Assembly: GCF_007750395.1 (NCBI RefSeq) | Contig: NZ_CP036281.1 | Span: 1,198,501-1,262,500 of the forward strand | Source of the DNA: Polystyrenella longa | GTDB lineage: Bacteria; Planctomycetota; Planctomycetia; Planctomycetales; Planctomycetaceae | Reading direction: 5' to 3' | Length of the DNA stretch: 64,000 nucleotides | Shown here: positions 9,566 through 18,943 of the stretch, piece by piece | How the letters are laid out: each line of letters begins with the position of its first letter | Numbering within the stretch: the stretch's first letter is position 1 | Notes under the pieces: model-generated | What the model was told of the DNA's origin: nothing | Databases searched by the model: none | What the model saw: the letters and a program-made list of their open reading frames with translations, nothing else | Position numbers and translations under genes: made by a program

Positions 9566-10114
9566 TCAAACGTCTTCGGACCGTGGTCGTTTCTTTGCTG
9601 TACCCGGTCGTTTTCGGCCTGTCGCTGTATTCCCTCGTTCTTCGCCAGTTGATCGAACACTCTTCTGTCGGGAAGGGGAGGAACTGTTGTCTCTCGGTTT
9701 CTTTTTTACCGTTTTCTTTTCTTCCTGTTGTCGATCACTCCCACCAAAATCAAAACCAAACTTTCCCGTGATGGCCATGTAGAGGCAACCCAACTGCACA
9801 ATCATCAAGGGTATCGCGGTTCGGGGGATGCTCTGACCGGGGGCGTTCTCGTTTTCCGGTCCGAAGAGGATCATCATTTCAAAGTACAGCAGTCCCAGGA
9901 AAATAATTACTCCAGACAAGCGGGTGGTGATCGCTTTCTCAAAAGGGAGCAATCCTGCCACGCCACCCAGGATGCAGGTGAAACCGATTCCGTACAGCAG
10001 ATAGTCCCCACCCGGAGCAAGTCCCTCTTTGGTAAGCATAGAAGGAGCGAACAGAAAGCCGATTCCAAATAGGAGTCCGGCCAGACTCAGGATAATGACG
10101 GCGGTGCGACTCAT
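9566..10114 (-). CDS. Small membrane protein with a basic C-terminal tail
   Basis: A 182-residue protein. Four hydrophobic helices fill residues 1-125 (for example VIILSLAGLLFGIGFLF). The last 55 residues are rich in Lys, Arg, Ser and Glu, with RKRPGTAKKRPRS near the end, and are probably cytoplasmic and disordered. I do not recognise a family. It is transcribed away from the quinone oxidoreductase gene. Confidence 0.6.
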   Translation of the reverse strand: MSRTAVIILSLAGLLFGIGFLFAPSMLTKEGLAPGGDYLLYGIGFTCILGGVAGLLPFEKAITTRLSGVIIFLGLLYFEMMILFGPENENAPGQSIPRTAIPLMIVQLGCLYMAITGKFGFDFGGSDRQQEEKKTVKKKPRDNSSSPSRQKSVRSTGEERGNTATGRKRPGTAKKRPRSEDV

Positions 10115-10302
10115 GGAGGGCCCCTGATATTGAATTGCCTGAATAGGAAGAGAATGCTCGAATGATTGTGAGTCTTTATATCACGGACGGAAGACGCGCT
10201 ACAATCCGTTTCCAGCCCTTGTGACGATCAATCCTCTCTCAGTACGATAAAACGAGTGTATCCAAAACCACTCATTACCTCCCCTTCAAGGACCAAATTA
10301 TC

Positions 10303-11304
10303 ATGAAAGCGGCCGTCATCCATCAAACTGGTGCTGCTGAGGACGTATTGAAAGTCGAAGAACTGTCGACTCCTGAACCCGCGAAAAACGAATTGTTGAT
10401 TGCCGTCAAAGCGGCGGCCGTAAACCCGATAGACACCTACATTCGCAGTGGCGTCATCGCACTTCCACTCGAATTTCCTTATATCGTCGGTTGCGACTTT
10501 GCGGGTGAAGTCGTCTCGGTCGGAGCCGACGTTAAAAACTTCAAACAGGGTGACCGAGTCTGGGGGAGTAACCAGAGCTTGGCGGGTCGACAGGGGACCT
10601 TTGCTGAAGAGATCGTCGTGGCCGAAGAATGGGCCTATCCTGTTCCGAACGGTCAATCATTCGAATCAGCCGCTGCGGGGGCGCTCGTTGGGATCACGGC
10701 TCATCTGGGACTCTTCCTGCATTCCAACTTGCAACCGGGAGAAACCGTTTTTGTGAATGGTGGGACAGGAGGAGTTGGTTCCGCGGTTGTGCAATTTGCC
10801 AAAGCGACCGGAGCGAAAGTGATCGCGACAGTCGGTTCAGGCGAGAAGAAAGCGCACTGCGAAAAGTTGGGGGCCGACCTCGCCATCAATTATAAAACGG
10901 AAGATGTTGACGCAAAAATTAAAGAGTTCGTCGGCGAAGAAGGGGGGATTGATGTCTGGTTTGAGACACTTCGTGAACAGGATCCCGCGCGGACGATCGG
11001 TCTGCTGAATAAACGGGGACGATATATTGTGATGGCCGGTCGCGATTCCAAACCTCCTTTTCCGATCGGCCCGTTTTACGTCAAAGACCTTCGCCTGATC
11101 GGTTTTGCGATGTTCAATGCTTCGCCTGAAGAACAACGCGACTCGGCTAAAGAACTCAACGACTGGTTCACCGCGGGTAAATGGGCCCCTCAGGTCGGTG
11201 AAACATTCCCGCTGGAAAAAGCTGCGCAGGCACATCAGTTACAGGAGCAGAACACCTTACAGGGTAAAGGCTCCCTCAGCGGCAAAATCATCGTCACGAT
11301 ATAG
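10303..11304 (+). CDS. NADPH:quinone oxidoreductase-like MDR-family enzyme
   Basis: A 333-residue medium-chain dehydrogenase/reductase without zinc ligands, as in the quinone oxidoreductase (Qor) branch. It starts MKAAVIHQTG and has the substrate-side motif AAAVNPIDTYIRSG. The Rossmann fold binding NADPH is at about residues 150-190 (GGTGGVGSAVVQFAKATGAK). The likely reaction is reduction of a quinone or enone with NADPH in the cytoplasm. The length is normal for the family and the stop is followed by an inverted repeat that may act as a terminator. Confidence 0.85.
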   Translation: MKAAVIHQTGAAEDVLKVEELSTPEPAKNELLIAVKAAAVNPIDTYIRSGVIALPLEFPYIVGCDFAGEVVSVGADVKNFKQGDRVWGSNQSLAGRQGTFAEEIVVAEEWAYPVPNGQSFESAAAGALVGITAHLGLFLHSNLQPGETVFVNGGTGGVGSAVVQFAKATGAKVIATVGSGEKKAHCEKLGADLAINYKTEDVDAKIKEFVGEEGGIDVWFETLREQDPARTIGLLNKRGRYIVMAGRDSKPPFPIGPFYVKDLRLIGFAMFNASPEEQRDSAKELNDWFTAGKWAPQVGETFPLEKAAQAHQLQEQNTLQGKGSLSGKIIVTI

Positions 11305-11341
11305 ACAAGGTGATGGGTTATGTGTCGGGTGGTCCGGTATT

Positions 11342-11461
11342 TTATTTTGAACCACTTAGACACGAAGTCACAAAAGATCGAAATGCTTTGAAGCTGTGAA
11401 GATACCTTCATTGATCAACTTGTAAATTCTTTGTGTTCTTAGTGGCTTTGTGGTTCAAAAC
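11342..11461. repeat. Imperfect inverted repeat of the 'AACCACnAAGnCAC' type
   Basis: The left arm TTTTGAACCAC (starting near 11345) and the right arm GTGGTTCAAAA (ending near 11461) are exact complements, and the adjoining text (AAGTCACAAA against TTTGTGTTCTTAGTGG) pairs imperfectly. The element sits between two convergent genes (the quinone oxidoreductase and the NagX-like gene). It resembles the dispersed AACCACAAAGACAC-type repeats seen in many environmental genomes. It may fold as a bidirectional terminator. Confidence 0.6.
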
Positions 11462-11488
11462 TTGAGCAAAATTTTCATTTTACTGGGT

Positions 11489-12742
11489 TCAAATACGCAC
11501 AAAGAACCGGTTGCGATACATCCAGAAACAGATGAGCCACAGCAGTATCAACTCGGTTGAGCTTTTGACAATCGCTTCGTACGGATCCCCGAAGACGGTG
11601 AAGAGCGAATTTCCGAAATGTTTGACGAAGGTCGTCATTAACCACCCGGAGATGAGGGCATTCATAACGTAAATGGCTATCGAGTTCATGCCGACCACCA
11701 GGAAGGGCCAGCCGAGAAACTTTAGCGGTAGCAGGTCCATCAGAAAGTAAAAGACGCTTAGAATCACGAGCGCCCAGCCCGCACTGTAGACTGCCCAGGA
11801 AGGAGTCCAGATCCGTTTGACAATCGGACAGATCTCGTAATAGTGCGCGGCGTAACCGATTCCCAGACAAGCGGCACCTGCGACAACGAGTAGAATCCAT
11901 TTGAAAAATCGGCTTCGTTCCCGCTTGAGCATTTGACCAATCAACAGACCGATGATCATCGTGATCAGCGAAGGAATAAAGTTCAGCGTGTTATACCCGC
12001 CACTGTTGAAGGTGAATGCTTCCTCGCGCGGGAACTGATTGAGCAACCAGATGTCCGCGTCATGAGCCGGGTTGGCATTTTTGTTCCAGTGGGCTTGGAA
12101 TCCTTCGTACTGCGGTACCACAGTCGGGTCGGCATTGACGGTGATGGGGTCGAAGTTTTCGCCCGGTAATGGATAGAAAGCAAACAGGGACCAGTACCCG
12201 ACAATGATGACGATCAATATCGTCCACTGAAAAATCCTGGGCCGGTTCCACAATAAAAACAGGAACGGGTAACCCAGACCGATCTGCTGGATCACATCTT
12301 CCAATGTCCAATAGGTATAGTCACGAGAATTGGATCGCAAGACCCACCCCAGCACTATCAACAGTGCCGATCGCCACAGGACATGTAGAAACATGGAGAT
12401 CCAGGACTGGCCCAGCATTTTTCGTTTGTCGTAAGAATAAACGAGGGCAACGCCGACCATGAACATGAAGGAGGGTTGAATCAGGTCCCAGAACGAGACC
12501 CCGGCCCAGGCAACATGTTCAGTGTGAAAAGCGAGTTGTTCGTAGACTTCTTTCCCCGGAAACTTCTCCGCCAAGGTTCCCAGGGCCAAACCACCCGAGA
12601 CCATTGCCAGCATGACAAAACCTCGAAACGCATCGAGCGACGCCAACCGAGGGGCGTTTTGTGTCATTGCGGGAATACGACTGGTGGTCGAACGCTTGGA
12701 GGAAGAACGTCTGGTCACTGCCCGATTCGCGGTGGGAGGCAT
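11489..12742 (-). CDS. NagX/DUF5009-like multi-pass membrane acyltransferase homologue
   Basis: A 417-residue protein. After a 28-residue basic N-terminus comes RLASLDAFRGFVML, the signature of the heparan-alpha-glucosaminide N-acetyltransferase-like family (DUF5009/COG4299). About ten hydrophobic helices follow. Planctomycetes often have several copies. Family members are thought to move acetyl groups onto sugars across the membrane, but the substrate here is unknown. An internal ATG at MTQNAPRLASLD is a possible alternative start. Confidence 0.75.
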   Translation of the reverse strand: MPPTANRAVTRRSSSKRSTTSRIPAMTQNAPRLASLDAFRGFVMLAMVSGGLALGTLAEKFPGKEVYEQLAFHTEHVAWAGVSFWDLIQPSFMFMVGVALVYSYDKRKMLGQSWISMFLHVLWRSALLIVLGWVLRSNSRDYTYWTLEDVIQQIGLGYPFLFLLWNRPRIFQWTILIVIIVGYWSLFAFYPLPGENFDPITVNADPTVVPQYEGFQAHWNKNANPAHDADIWLLNQFPREEAFTFNSGGYNTLNFIPSLITMIIGLLIGQMLKRERSRFFKWILLVVAGAACLGIGYAAHYYEICPIVKRIWTPSWAVYSAGWALVILSVFYFLMDLLPLKFLGWPFLVVGMNSIAIYVMNALISGWLMTTFVKHFGNSLFTVFGDPYEAIVKSSTELILLWLICFWMYRNRFFVRI

Positions 12743-12798
12743 GAGCGGAACCTGTCGTAGTAAGAGGGGAAGAAGGAGGCTGAAAATCTGTAATTCAT

Positions 12799-13122
12799 TT
12801 ATCCCACTGGTTGAACCAGCACTTGGATATCGTCGCCTTCAATACGGAGGGGATAACAGTCGACTTTGACTTTTCCGCCAGGGTTGTCCATCCAGTCGCC
12901 CGTATTCAGACAGAATTGCCAGGCATGCCAGGGACAGCAGACAACATCGTCTTCGACGTAACCGGGTGCTAACGAGGCACCTGCATGAGGGCAGGCATCG
13001 TTAATCGCCTTGTATTCACCATTCACATAGAAGACCGCGACGGTCGTTCCATTCACGGGGTAACTGCGACCTTCGCCTTCGGGAATATCGCCGACCTTGG
13101 CGATGGAAATATAATCAGCCAT
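12799..13122 (-). CDS. Rieske [2Fe-2S] ferredoxin / nitrite reductase small-subunit-like protein
   Basis: A 107-residue protein. The two cluster-binding motifs are CPH at residues 44-46 and CPWH at 63-66, the Cys-X-His...Cys-X2-His ligands of a Rieske cluster. There is no signal peptide or membrane anchor, so it should be a soluble cytoplasmic electron carrier for an oxygenase or reductase. No partner oxygenase lies nearby. Confidence 0.85.
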   Translation of the reverse strand: MADYISIAKVGDIPEGEGRSYPVNGTTVAVFYVNGEYKAINDACPHAGASLAPGYVEDDVVCCPWHAWQFCLNTGDWMDNPGGKVKVDCYPLRIEGDDIQVLVQPVG

Positions 13123-13256
13123 CTTTCAATTCATCCGGGGAATGTGTAGGGTTGTGTGTGAGGAACGATTCCGATTTTGTGATTGGAATCGTGGCCATTA
13201 TCATACCGGAATTGCAGTCCAAGTTCATTGATCTCAGACGAAATACTCATCGAACC

Positions 13257-14054
13257 ATGAAACAGAATCCTGTAAAACGTGCTCTGGCCCAGGGAGAGCC
13301 CCAAGTCGGTTCCTGGCTCGCTTTTGGAAACATACATACAAGCCGACTGATGGCGCGAGTCGGCTTTCCCTGGCTAACCGTCGACATGGAACATTCCCCG
13401 ATTGACTGGAGCACCGCCGCCGAAATGTTCGGTGCCATTGCGGATGCTGGCTGCATTCCCCTGGCTCGCGTTCCCAAGGGAGACCACACGCACATTAAAC
13501 GCGTGCTGGACGCTGGCGCCATGGGGATTGTGGTGCCGATGGTGAACACCGTTGAAGAGGCGAAAATCGCCATCGCCGCCGCCAAGTATCCCCCCGAAGG
13601 TAACCGTTCGGTAGGGGGAGGCCTGCATGTGCTTAATTTCGATGCCTCGCCCAGTGATTATTATCAGAACGCAAACGATGAAATTCTAGTCGTCCTGCAA
13701 ACGGAATCTCCGGAAGGAGTCGAGAACGCCGAAGAAATTTATTCGCTCCCCGGAGTCGACGCAATCTTCATCGGTCCCAACGATCTCCGTTTCCAGATGC
13801 GCACTCCCGACGGCACCTTTCCCACTGCCGAAGAACATGAAGCGATGATGCAGCGGGTCCTCGAAATGGGCAACAAAACCGGCACGCCCGTCGGTCTCCA
13901 TGTGATGTCAGTGGACGATATCAAGAAACGGCTCGATGAAGGTTGGAAGTTCCTCGCCCTTGGCAGCGAAATGAAGGCGATGGTCGAATGTGCCGAAAAC
14001 TGGGTTCAGGAACTGGACCTGAAATCTTCAGACGAAGCGATGATCAATTATTGA
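13257..14054 (+). CDS. HpcH/HpaI-family aldolase
   Basis: From the ATG at 13257 the protein has 265 residues and starts [15 protein letters not shown], typical of the family. The catalytic histidine lies in DMEHSP (H46), the substrate-binding arginine in LARVPKGD, and the metal-side acidic residues in [11 protein letters not shown] and IGPNDL. Such enzymes cleave 2-keto-3-deoxy acids to pyruvate plus an aldehyde. The frame is open further upstream to 13152, but that extension is poor coding sequence. The Rieske gene is divergent. The exact substrate cannot be read from the sequence. Confidence 0.85.
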   Translation: MKQNPVKRALAQGEPQVGSWLAFGNIHTSRLMARVGFPWLTVDMEHSPIDWSTAAEMFGAIADAGCIPLARVPKGDHTHIKRVLDAGAMGIVVPMVNTVEEAKIAIAAAKYPPEGNRSVGGGLHVLNFDASPSDYYQNANDEILVVLQTESPEGVENAEEIYSLPGVDAIFIGPNDLRFQMRTPDGTFPTAEEHEAMMQRVLEMGNKTGTPVGLHVMSVDDIKKRLDEGWKFLALGSEMKAMVECAENWVQELDLKSSDEAMINY

Positions 14055-14072
14055 TTGACGTTGGAAATCCTG

Positions 14073-14684
14073 ATGAACACCCACTGCACTCTGTATGAAA
14101 TCTTGCCGGAGGAAGCGACGCGACTCGTGGCCAACGATCCGGAGCAGTTCTATCGACTGCGGCGGGAATTGCACGGGGATGTGCCGAATGAGGATGATGC
14201 GTACGTCGGGTTGTTTTCCTTGATTCGAGTTCAGTTTCTCAATCTCGATCTGGACTCAATGTTTGGTTCAGAAGCAAGCGATTCGGAGGAGATGTCGGCT
14301 GTCGAACCGTCACCGCGAGAGATTTTTGATCTGGGCGAAGCGTGGCATGGGCTTCATTATATTTTAACAGGGGACGACCTGTCGGCTGACCCGCCAACGT
14401 TGCTCGATTTCCTGGTGGATGGGGGCGACCATTGGGATTGGGGAGAGTACGGGTATCGGTTCTATACTCCGGTCGAAGTTGCCGAGTTGTCGTCACAACT
14501 TGAAGCGGTGCCCGCCATTCTTTTCAAAGAGCAGTTTCAACCCGAACAAATGAAGAATGTCCATCCCAAAAGCTGGGGTGAAGAGGACGCCCTCGAATGG
14601 TTGATCGAATCTTTCGTCCGCCTTCGGGCCTTCCTCCGTACCTGTGCTGAGAAGGAAAGCGGCATCGCCATTACGATGACGTAG
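14073..14684 (+). CDS. DUF1877 (YfbM-like) family protein
   Basis: A 203-residue protein from the ATG at 14073, 18 bases after the aldolase stop; a TTG directly after that stop is also possible. The features are those of DUF1877: an early LPEEATRLV, a central segment with LGEAWHGLHYILTG, a GYRFYTPVEVAELS segment, and a C-terminal LIESFVRLRAFLR. The role of the family is unknown; it is soluble. The tight spacing suggests co-transcription with the aldolase gene, with no evident functional link. Confidence 0.75.
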   Translation: MNTHCTLYEILPEEATRLVANDPEQFYRLRRELHGDVPNEDDAYVGLFSLIRVQFLNLDLDSMFGSEASDSEEMSAVEPSPREIFDLGEAWHGLHYILTGDDLSADPPTLLDFLVDGGDHWDWGEYGYRFYTPVEVAELSSQLEAVPAILFKEQFQPEQMKNVHPKSWGEEDALEWLIESFVRLRAFLRTCAEKESGIAITMT

Positions 14685-14722
14685 CAAGAGACTTGACGTT
14701 CTCCCTGTGACTCAATGTAGGT

Positions 14723-14750
14723 GTGCCACTGCTGGCTCGTCCAGCAGTGC
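14723..14750. repeat. REP palindrome, left copy
   Basis: A 9-bp perfect stem, CACTGCTGG (14727-14735) with CCAGCAGTG (14741-14749), around a 5-base loop. The 28 bases are the exact inverse of the right copy at 15371-15398. It lies just before the transposase start. Confidence 0.9.
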
Positions 14751-14772
14751 CGGGACTGGTATACTTTACTCT

Positions 14773-15366
14773 ATGACTGACGCTCATCGTAAGACGATTA
14801 AGCACTTCGACAAATGCTCTGACGTGCACGAACTCACCTTCTCGTGTCACAACCGGATGCCGTTATTGTCGAATGATCATTGGACGAAAATGCTGGCCCA
14901 AAGCATTACAAATGCTACGAAACGGCATTGCTTCCAACTAATTGCATTCGTGTTTATGCCGGAACATGTTCATCTTCTGGTTCACCCGGATGGAATAGAG
15001 GCATCGATTCCCAATCTCTTAAAAGCGATTAAGCGTCCTTTTTCGTACAGGATTAAACAGATACTCATTAAAAATCAAAGCCCTCTACTCGAAAAGTTAA
15101 CGGTGCTGCAAAGACCGGGAGTAAAGAGTTTTCGGTTCTGGTTGGAAGGGCCTGGTTACGACCGTAATATTACGGAAAAGGATACGTTAGAGAAGGTCAT
15201 CGACTATATCCACAAGAACCCTGTGAAGCGTGATTTATGTTCCAGAGCTGTGGACTGGAAGTGGTCGAGTGCGAGATATTATCTTGATCCGACTGCTCCT
15301 GCAGATTTGGACCTTCCAGAGCTAAGTCGGTTGCCCGCAGGCTGGAGCACTCAGCGGGGAACCTGA
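14773..15366 (+). CDS. REP-associated tyrosine transposase (RAYT, Y1/HUH family)
   Basis: From the ATG at 14773 the protein has 197 residues. The HUH motif is MPEHVHLLVHP (H65, H67). The tyrosine lies in GPGYDRNI, followed by the family text YIHKNPVKRDL and DWKWSSARYY. RAYTs cut and join single-stranded DNA at REP palindromes and are thought to spread them. Identical REPs in opposite orientation flank this gene within 25 bases on each side, so the unit may be mobile or was so recently. All catalytic residues are present and the frame is intact. Confidence 0.9.
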   Translation: MTDAHRKTIKHFDKCSDVHELTFSCHNRMPLLSNDHWTKMLAQSITNATKRHCFQLIAFVFMPEHVHLLVHPDGIEASIPNLLKAIKRPFSYRIKQILIKNQSPLLEKLTVLQRPGVKSFRFWLEGPGYDRNITEKDTLEKVIDYIHKNPVKRDLCSRAVDWKWSSARYYLDPTAPADLDLPELSRLPAGWSTQRGT

Positions 15367-15370
15367 ACTC

Positions 15371-15398
15371 GCACTGCTGGACGAGCCAGCAGTGGCAC
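15371..15398. repeat. REP palindrome, right copy
   Basis: Exact reverse complement of the left REP over 28 bases, beginning five bases after the transposase stop. Stem arms are CACTGCTGG (15372-15380) and CCAGCAGTG (15386-15394). Confidence 0.9.
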
Positions 15399-15472
15399 CC
15401 ATGCATAACCCTCTGGGAACTTCTTTTAGATTTATCGAATAACGACATTGGAATTAATTTAGAAATCACATC

Positions 15473-16858
15473 ATGACCAAACCACTCGTCGTTTTGAATA
15501 TCGTGGGTTTAACCTACGACATGATTGGGGATCGGACTCCGAATCTGAAGGGATTGGCCGAAGATGGATTTGCACGTCCGATGGGGACCATTCTGCCGGC
15601 GGTTACTTGTTCGGCTCAATCGACCATGTTAACTGGGCTTATGCCCCGAGAGCACGGAATCGTGGGGAATGGTTGGTACTTTCGTGATACGTCGGAAATT
15701 CGTTTCTGGTTGCAGTCGAATCATCTCGTTAAAGGGGAGCGTGTTTACGAAGCAGCGAAACAACGGGACCCGAATTACACCACGGCCAAAATGTTCTGGT
15801 GGTATAACATGTATGCCCCCGTGGAGCATTCGGTCACTCCGCGGCCCAGCTATCCGGCCGATGGTCGCAAGGTGTTCGACTCCTACAGTCAGCCTGCTGA
15901 TTTGAAGGATAAACTTCAGGAGAAGCTGGGCGTTTTTCCTCTGTTTAAGTTCTGGGGACCGACCGCGAATATCGAAAGTTCGCGTTGGATCGCCGATGCC
16001 TCGATTGAAGTCATGCAGGAACAGAACCCTTCATTGACTCTCGTGTATCTGCCCCACCTCGATTACAACCTGCAGCGTTTGGGAGTCTCCGATTCCCGAA
16101 CAGATCAGGACATTCGTGACATCGATGTCGAAGCGGGTAAGGTGATTGATGCTGCACGTAAGCGAAGTGCCGAGATCATGGTAGTGTCGGAGTATGCCAT
16201 CACGGATGTGTCGCAACCCGTCCATATTAATCGGGTGTTACGCGAAGCAGGGTACCTGCAAGTACGTCAGGAAATGCTGGGGTGGGAGACACTCGATGCG
16301 GGGGCCTCTCGCGCCTTCGCTGTGGCAGATCATCAACTGGCTCATGTGTATGTTCAGCGAGCAGAAGATCTGAAAGAGGTCGCTCAGTTACTCGAAAAGA
16401 CAGCAGGGGTAGAGCGCGTGTTGGATCGACAGGCACAGGCAGAATTTGGAATCGATCATCCGCATGCAGGTGATCTCGTTGTTCTTGCGGCTCCGCAAGC
16501 GTGGTTTACATATTACTTCTGGTTAGATGACAACGTCGCTCCCGACTATGCTCGCACGGTTGACATTCATCGCAAGCCGGGCTACGACCCGGTGGAATTA
16601 TTCGTCGATCCGGAAATCAGGCTGCCCATGCTTAAGATGGCGCGGCGACTGGCACGTAAGAAGTTGGGCTTCCGCTATTACATGGACATGATCGGTCTGG
16701 ATGCTGGCCTCGTTAAAGGAAGCCACGGACGATTGCCATCAGCAGGGAAAGAGGAGTCCGAAGGACCCGTATTGATCTCTTCCTCGCGTAAGATCGAGCG
16801 AGACCAAATACCCATGACTGCCGTTAAAGAGATGATGCTGCAATTGCAGTTCGATTAA
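15473..16858 (+). CDS. Alkaline phosphatase superfamily / nucleotide pyrophosphatase-phosphodiesterase-like protein
   Basis: A 461-residue protein. The start follows the phosphodiesterase fold (VVLNIVGLTYDMI, then TPNLKGLAEDGF), with the nucleophile-region motif PAVTCSAQSTMLTG around T45 and then PREHGIVGN. The usual first metal-binding aspartate (DG) reads VG at residues 11-12, so the metal site is altered. The later metal-ligand region includes YLPHLDYNLQR and AVADHQLAHV. It lacks a signal peptide. The substrate is unknown; a phosphodiester or phosphonate is inferred from family. Confidence 0.75.
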   Translation: MTKPLVVLNIVGLTYDMIGDRTPNLKGLAEDGFARPMGTILPAVTCSAQSTMLTGLMPREHGIVGNGWYFRDTSEIRFWLQSNHLVKGERVYEAAKQRDPNYTTAKMFWWYNMYAPVEHSVTPRPSYPADGRKVFDSYSQPADLKDKLQEKLGVFPLFKFWGPTANIESSRWIADASIEVMQEQNPSLTLVYLPHLDYNLQRLGVSDSRTDQDIRDIDVEAGKVIDAARKRSAEIMVVSEYAITDVSQPVHINRVLREAGYLQVRQEMLGWETLDAGASRAFAVADHQLAHVYVQRAEDLKEVAQLLEKTAGVERVLDRQAQAEFGIDHPHAGDLVVLAAPQAWFTYYFWLDDNVAPDYARTVDIHRKPGYDPVELFVDPEIRLPMLKMARRLARKKLGFRYYMDMIGLDAGLVKGSHGRLPSAGKEESEGPVLISSSRKIERDQIPMTAVKEMMLQLQFD

Positions 16859-16873
16859 GGAAGACAATGCGTC

Positions 16874-17305
16874 TTAAAGCATCGGGCCGTCGAGCGGGCT
16901 TAGTTTTTTCTCGAGTTCTTCAGTCCGAATGGAGTTGCCTTCAAGCAAACTGCTGAGTGCTTCGTGGGCGGCGGATCCAATGTCGTCCGGATCGATCCAC
17001 AGAAGTTCATAGCTACAGGAATTCAGCAGCAGAAGCTCTTCCGGTGAGAGATGCGAGGAACTCAGTTTGAGGAAACACTTGCGACTCAAACACTGAAAGA
17101 AATGGATGCGGTGATCTTCGGACAGGTTGGTCCGTAAATGCTGGAGTAGAGACATCGCCGCAGACCAGTCGCCACTATAATCAGGAATCGCGACCCATTC
17201 TTCCTCCTGGAGGTATTCTTTCTCACCACGAGTTCGCTCTCGCAGGACCACTTCGCAAATCCACGTATTCTTTTTCTCTTTTGTCCATGAGTTCCAGTTG
17301 GCCAT
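16874..17305 (-). CDS. Hypothetical protein
   Basis: A 143-residue soluble protein, not recognised. It is rich in Glu, Leu and Ser and probably mostly helical towards the C-terminus (SHLSPEELLLLNSCSYELLW). It lies convergent with the phosphodiesterase-like gene, 15 bases apart. Confidence 0.55.
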   Translation of the reverse strand: MANWNSWTKEKKNTWICEVVLRERTRGEKEYLQEEEWVAIPDYSGDWSAAMSLLQHLRTNLSEDHRIHFFQCLSRKCFLKLSSSHLSPEELLLLNSCSYELLWIDPDDIGSAAHEALSSLLEGNSIRTEELEKKLSPLDGPML

Positions 17306-17463
17306 AATAACGCCGATCCTTTAACAGAATGGAAAGAGAAAAAGTCTCGAGAAGTGTCATTCGATCTGCTTTGAAGATCGCATCTGGCAGCATTGGTTTA
17401 CATGAATTGTATATTCAAGCTCACCAAAGCGCCCAATCAGTCTTCTCTAAATCGACGATCCTG

Positions 17464-18726
17464 CTAAAGAGACTTAAGGAGATCATTCAGTACATCATGG
17501 TCCGCAGGATCTATTGTGTCCAAGAATTTCCCCAGGGGAAGTGGAATTTCATCCATTCTGTAAGCCGTCCCACGGTAATGCACTCCATAGATGCCAGTCG
17601 TAAACTGAACGGTGGGAGTGAATTGGGGGCTTTGACCGGGATAATCCAAGACAATAGTTGATATGTCGGTTAAATGGGCTCTCGCTCTTGCTGACAATTT
17701 CGGGATTGATTCACTCCCGATTAAAAGACAGGCATCCACCTCCTTATTTTCTAACAATGACTGCGCAGAATACTCCTGAGGTTCATACCTCGGATAACCC
17801 CGGGTCAGATCAACGGCGAAGGGGAAACCAGTTTGCCAGCAGAGGACGGAATCGGCACCAGTGACATCCCCCGGTAATCGCATCCGTCTCGCATAGAAGC
17901 GAGTGAATTCATTCAAATCAGTCACCAGATCGAGCAACGCTTCGACCACGCGATGTCCCAGACGGGCTTGCGAGACTCCCAGGCCAAAGAAGATGATCCC
18001 CGACTGGCAGTTCTTCATCTGGTCGGCCAATTGTCGAAGTTCATCCAGCGAAACGGATTCGTCATCAGACCAGTGCAGGGGTTTACCCCGTACCAATTGT
18101 CGTAACGCCCAGATCACACGGAAGTTATCTTCAGAATCGATCTGAAGAAGCTGGTTGGCAACCTTTGCCGTCTCTCCCTCTTGTTCATCAAGCACGATGA
18201 TCGTACGATCTTCTCGTCCGTTTGGGATGAATTCCCCGCTGGGGTCAATAGAGTATCGCTCGCCATGCCGCGGGTGAGTTACCAACGGATCGACTCCCCA
18301 GAAGAGAACCAGATCCGAGCGGTTCTTTACTTCACCCAGCGAACACGTTTGTTCTCCAACCTGTTGAATCGCCATGATGGAGGGGGCGTGACAGAGCGAG
18401 GCAGTCGTGTCGACATACGCGCCCAGACGATCGGCCAGTTCGACGGCGGCTCGCTGGCCAGGGGTGCTGCTACGAGATAGTCCAAAAACTAATGGAGCTT
18501 TTGCATTTCGTAAAAGCTCGGTCGCTTTGATGATGGCCTGATCATAATCGGCAGGAGTGCCATTAATAGTGACTGGTTGCGGAGACGCTTCCAGTTGTTC
18601 CTTGAACCAGGCATCCGCCAGGAAACAGCTCCGCTGCATTTCGACAATCTGATTGTTCTCCGTTCGAACTTTAAGATCGTCACAGAGACAACCGCAGACC
18701 GTGCAGGTTACGTTTTCATGCAGCAT
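17464..18726 (-). CDS. fhcB: Formylmethanofuran dehydrogenase subunit B (FhcB) homologue
   Basis: About 420 residues from the ATG at 18726 (MLHENVTCTVCGCLCDD); a GTG five codons upstream is also possible. The CTVCGCLCDD cysteines match the N-terminal iron-sulfur motif of the family, and TASLCHAPS contains the cysteine at the molybdenum/tungsten site position. FhcB works in the formyltransferase/hydrolase complex of the tetrahydromethanopterin C1 pathway, which planctomycetes and methylotrophs share with methanogens. The other fhc genes are not in this window, so the gene is separated from its complex partners here. Confidence 0.85.
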   Translation of the reverse strand: MLHENVTCTVCGCLCDDLKVRTENNQIVEMQRSCFLADAWFKEQLEASPQPVTINGTPADYDQAIIKATELLRNAKAPLVFGLSRSSTPGQRAAVELADRLGAYVDTTASLCHAPSIMAIQQVGEQTCSLGEVKNRSDLVLFWGVDPLVTHPRHGERYSIDPSGEFIPNGREDRTIIVLDEQEGETAKVANQLLQIDSEDNFRVIWALRQLVRGKPLHWSDDESVSLDELRQLADQMKNCQSGIIFFGLGVSQARLGHRVVEALLDLVTDLNEFTRFYARRMRLPGDVTGADSVLCWQTGFPFAVDLTRGYPRYEPQEYSAQSLLENKEVDACLLIGSESIPKLSARARAHLTDISTIVLDYPGQSPQFTPTVQFTTGIYGVHYRGTAYRMDEIPLPLGKFLDTIDPADHDVLNDLLKSL

Positions 18727-18943
18727 GAAGGAGAACACCAATACGAGAATGTCGGGAGCGACCCGACGTCAGGAAGAACGATCTTCTCCAGCATAATCGG
18801 CGGAAGACGGTGAGACCAGTGTCGACTGCTTGCTTTCAGTCGACGGAACCGGCTAGACTGAAAAAATGCCCCCGTTCGCCGTTTTAGGCGTCTCTCAATG
18901 TTCCCGCCCAAATTGACTTTTTCGATATAGAACCCGCCGTATT

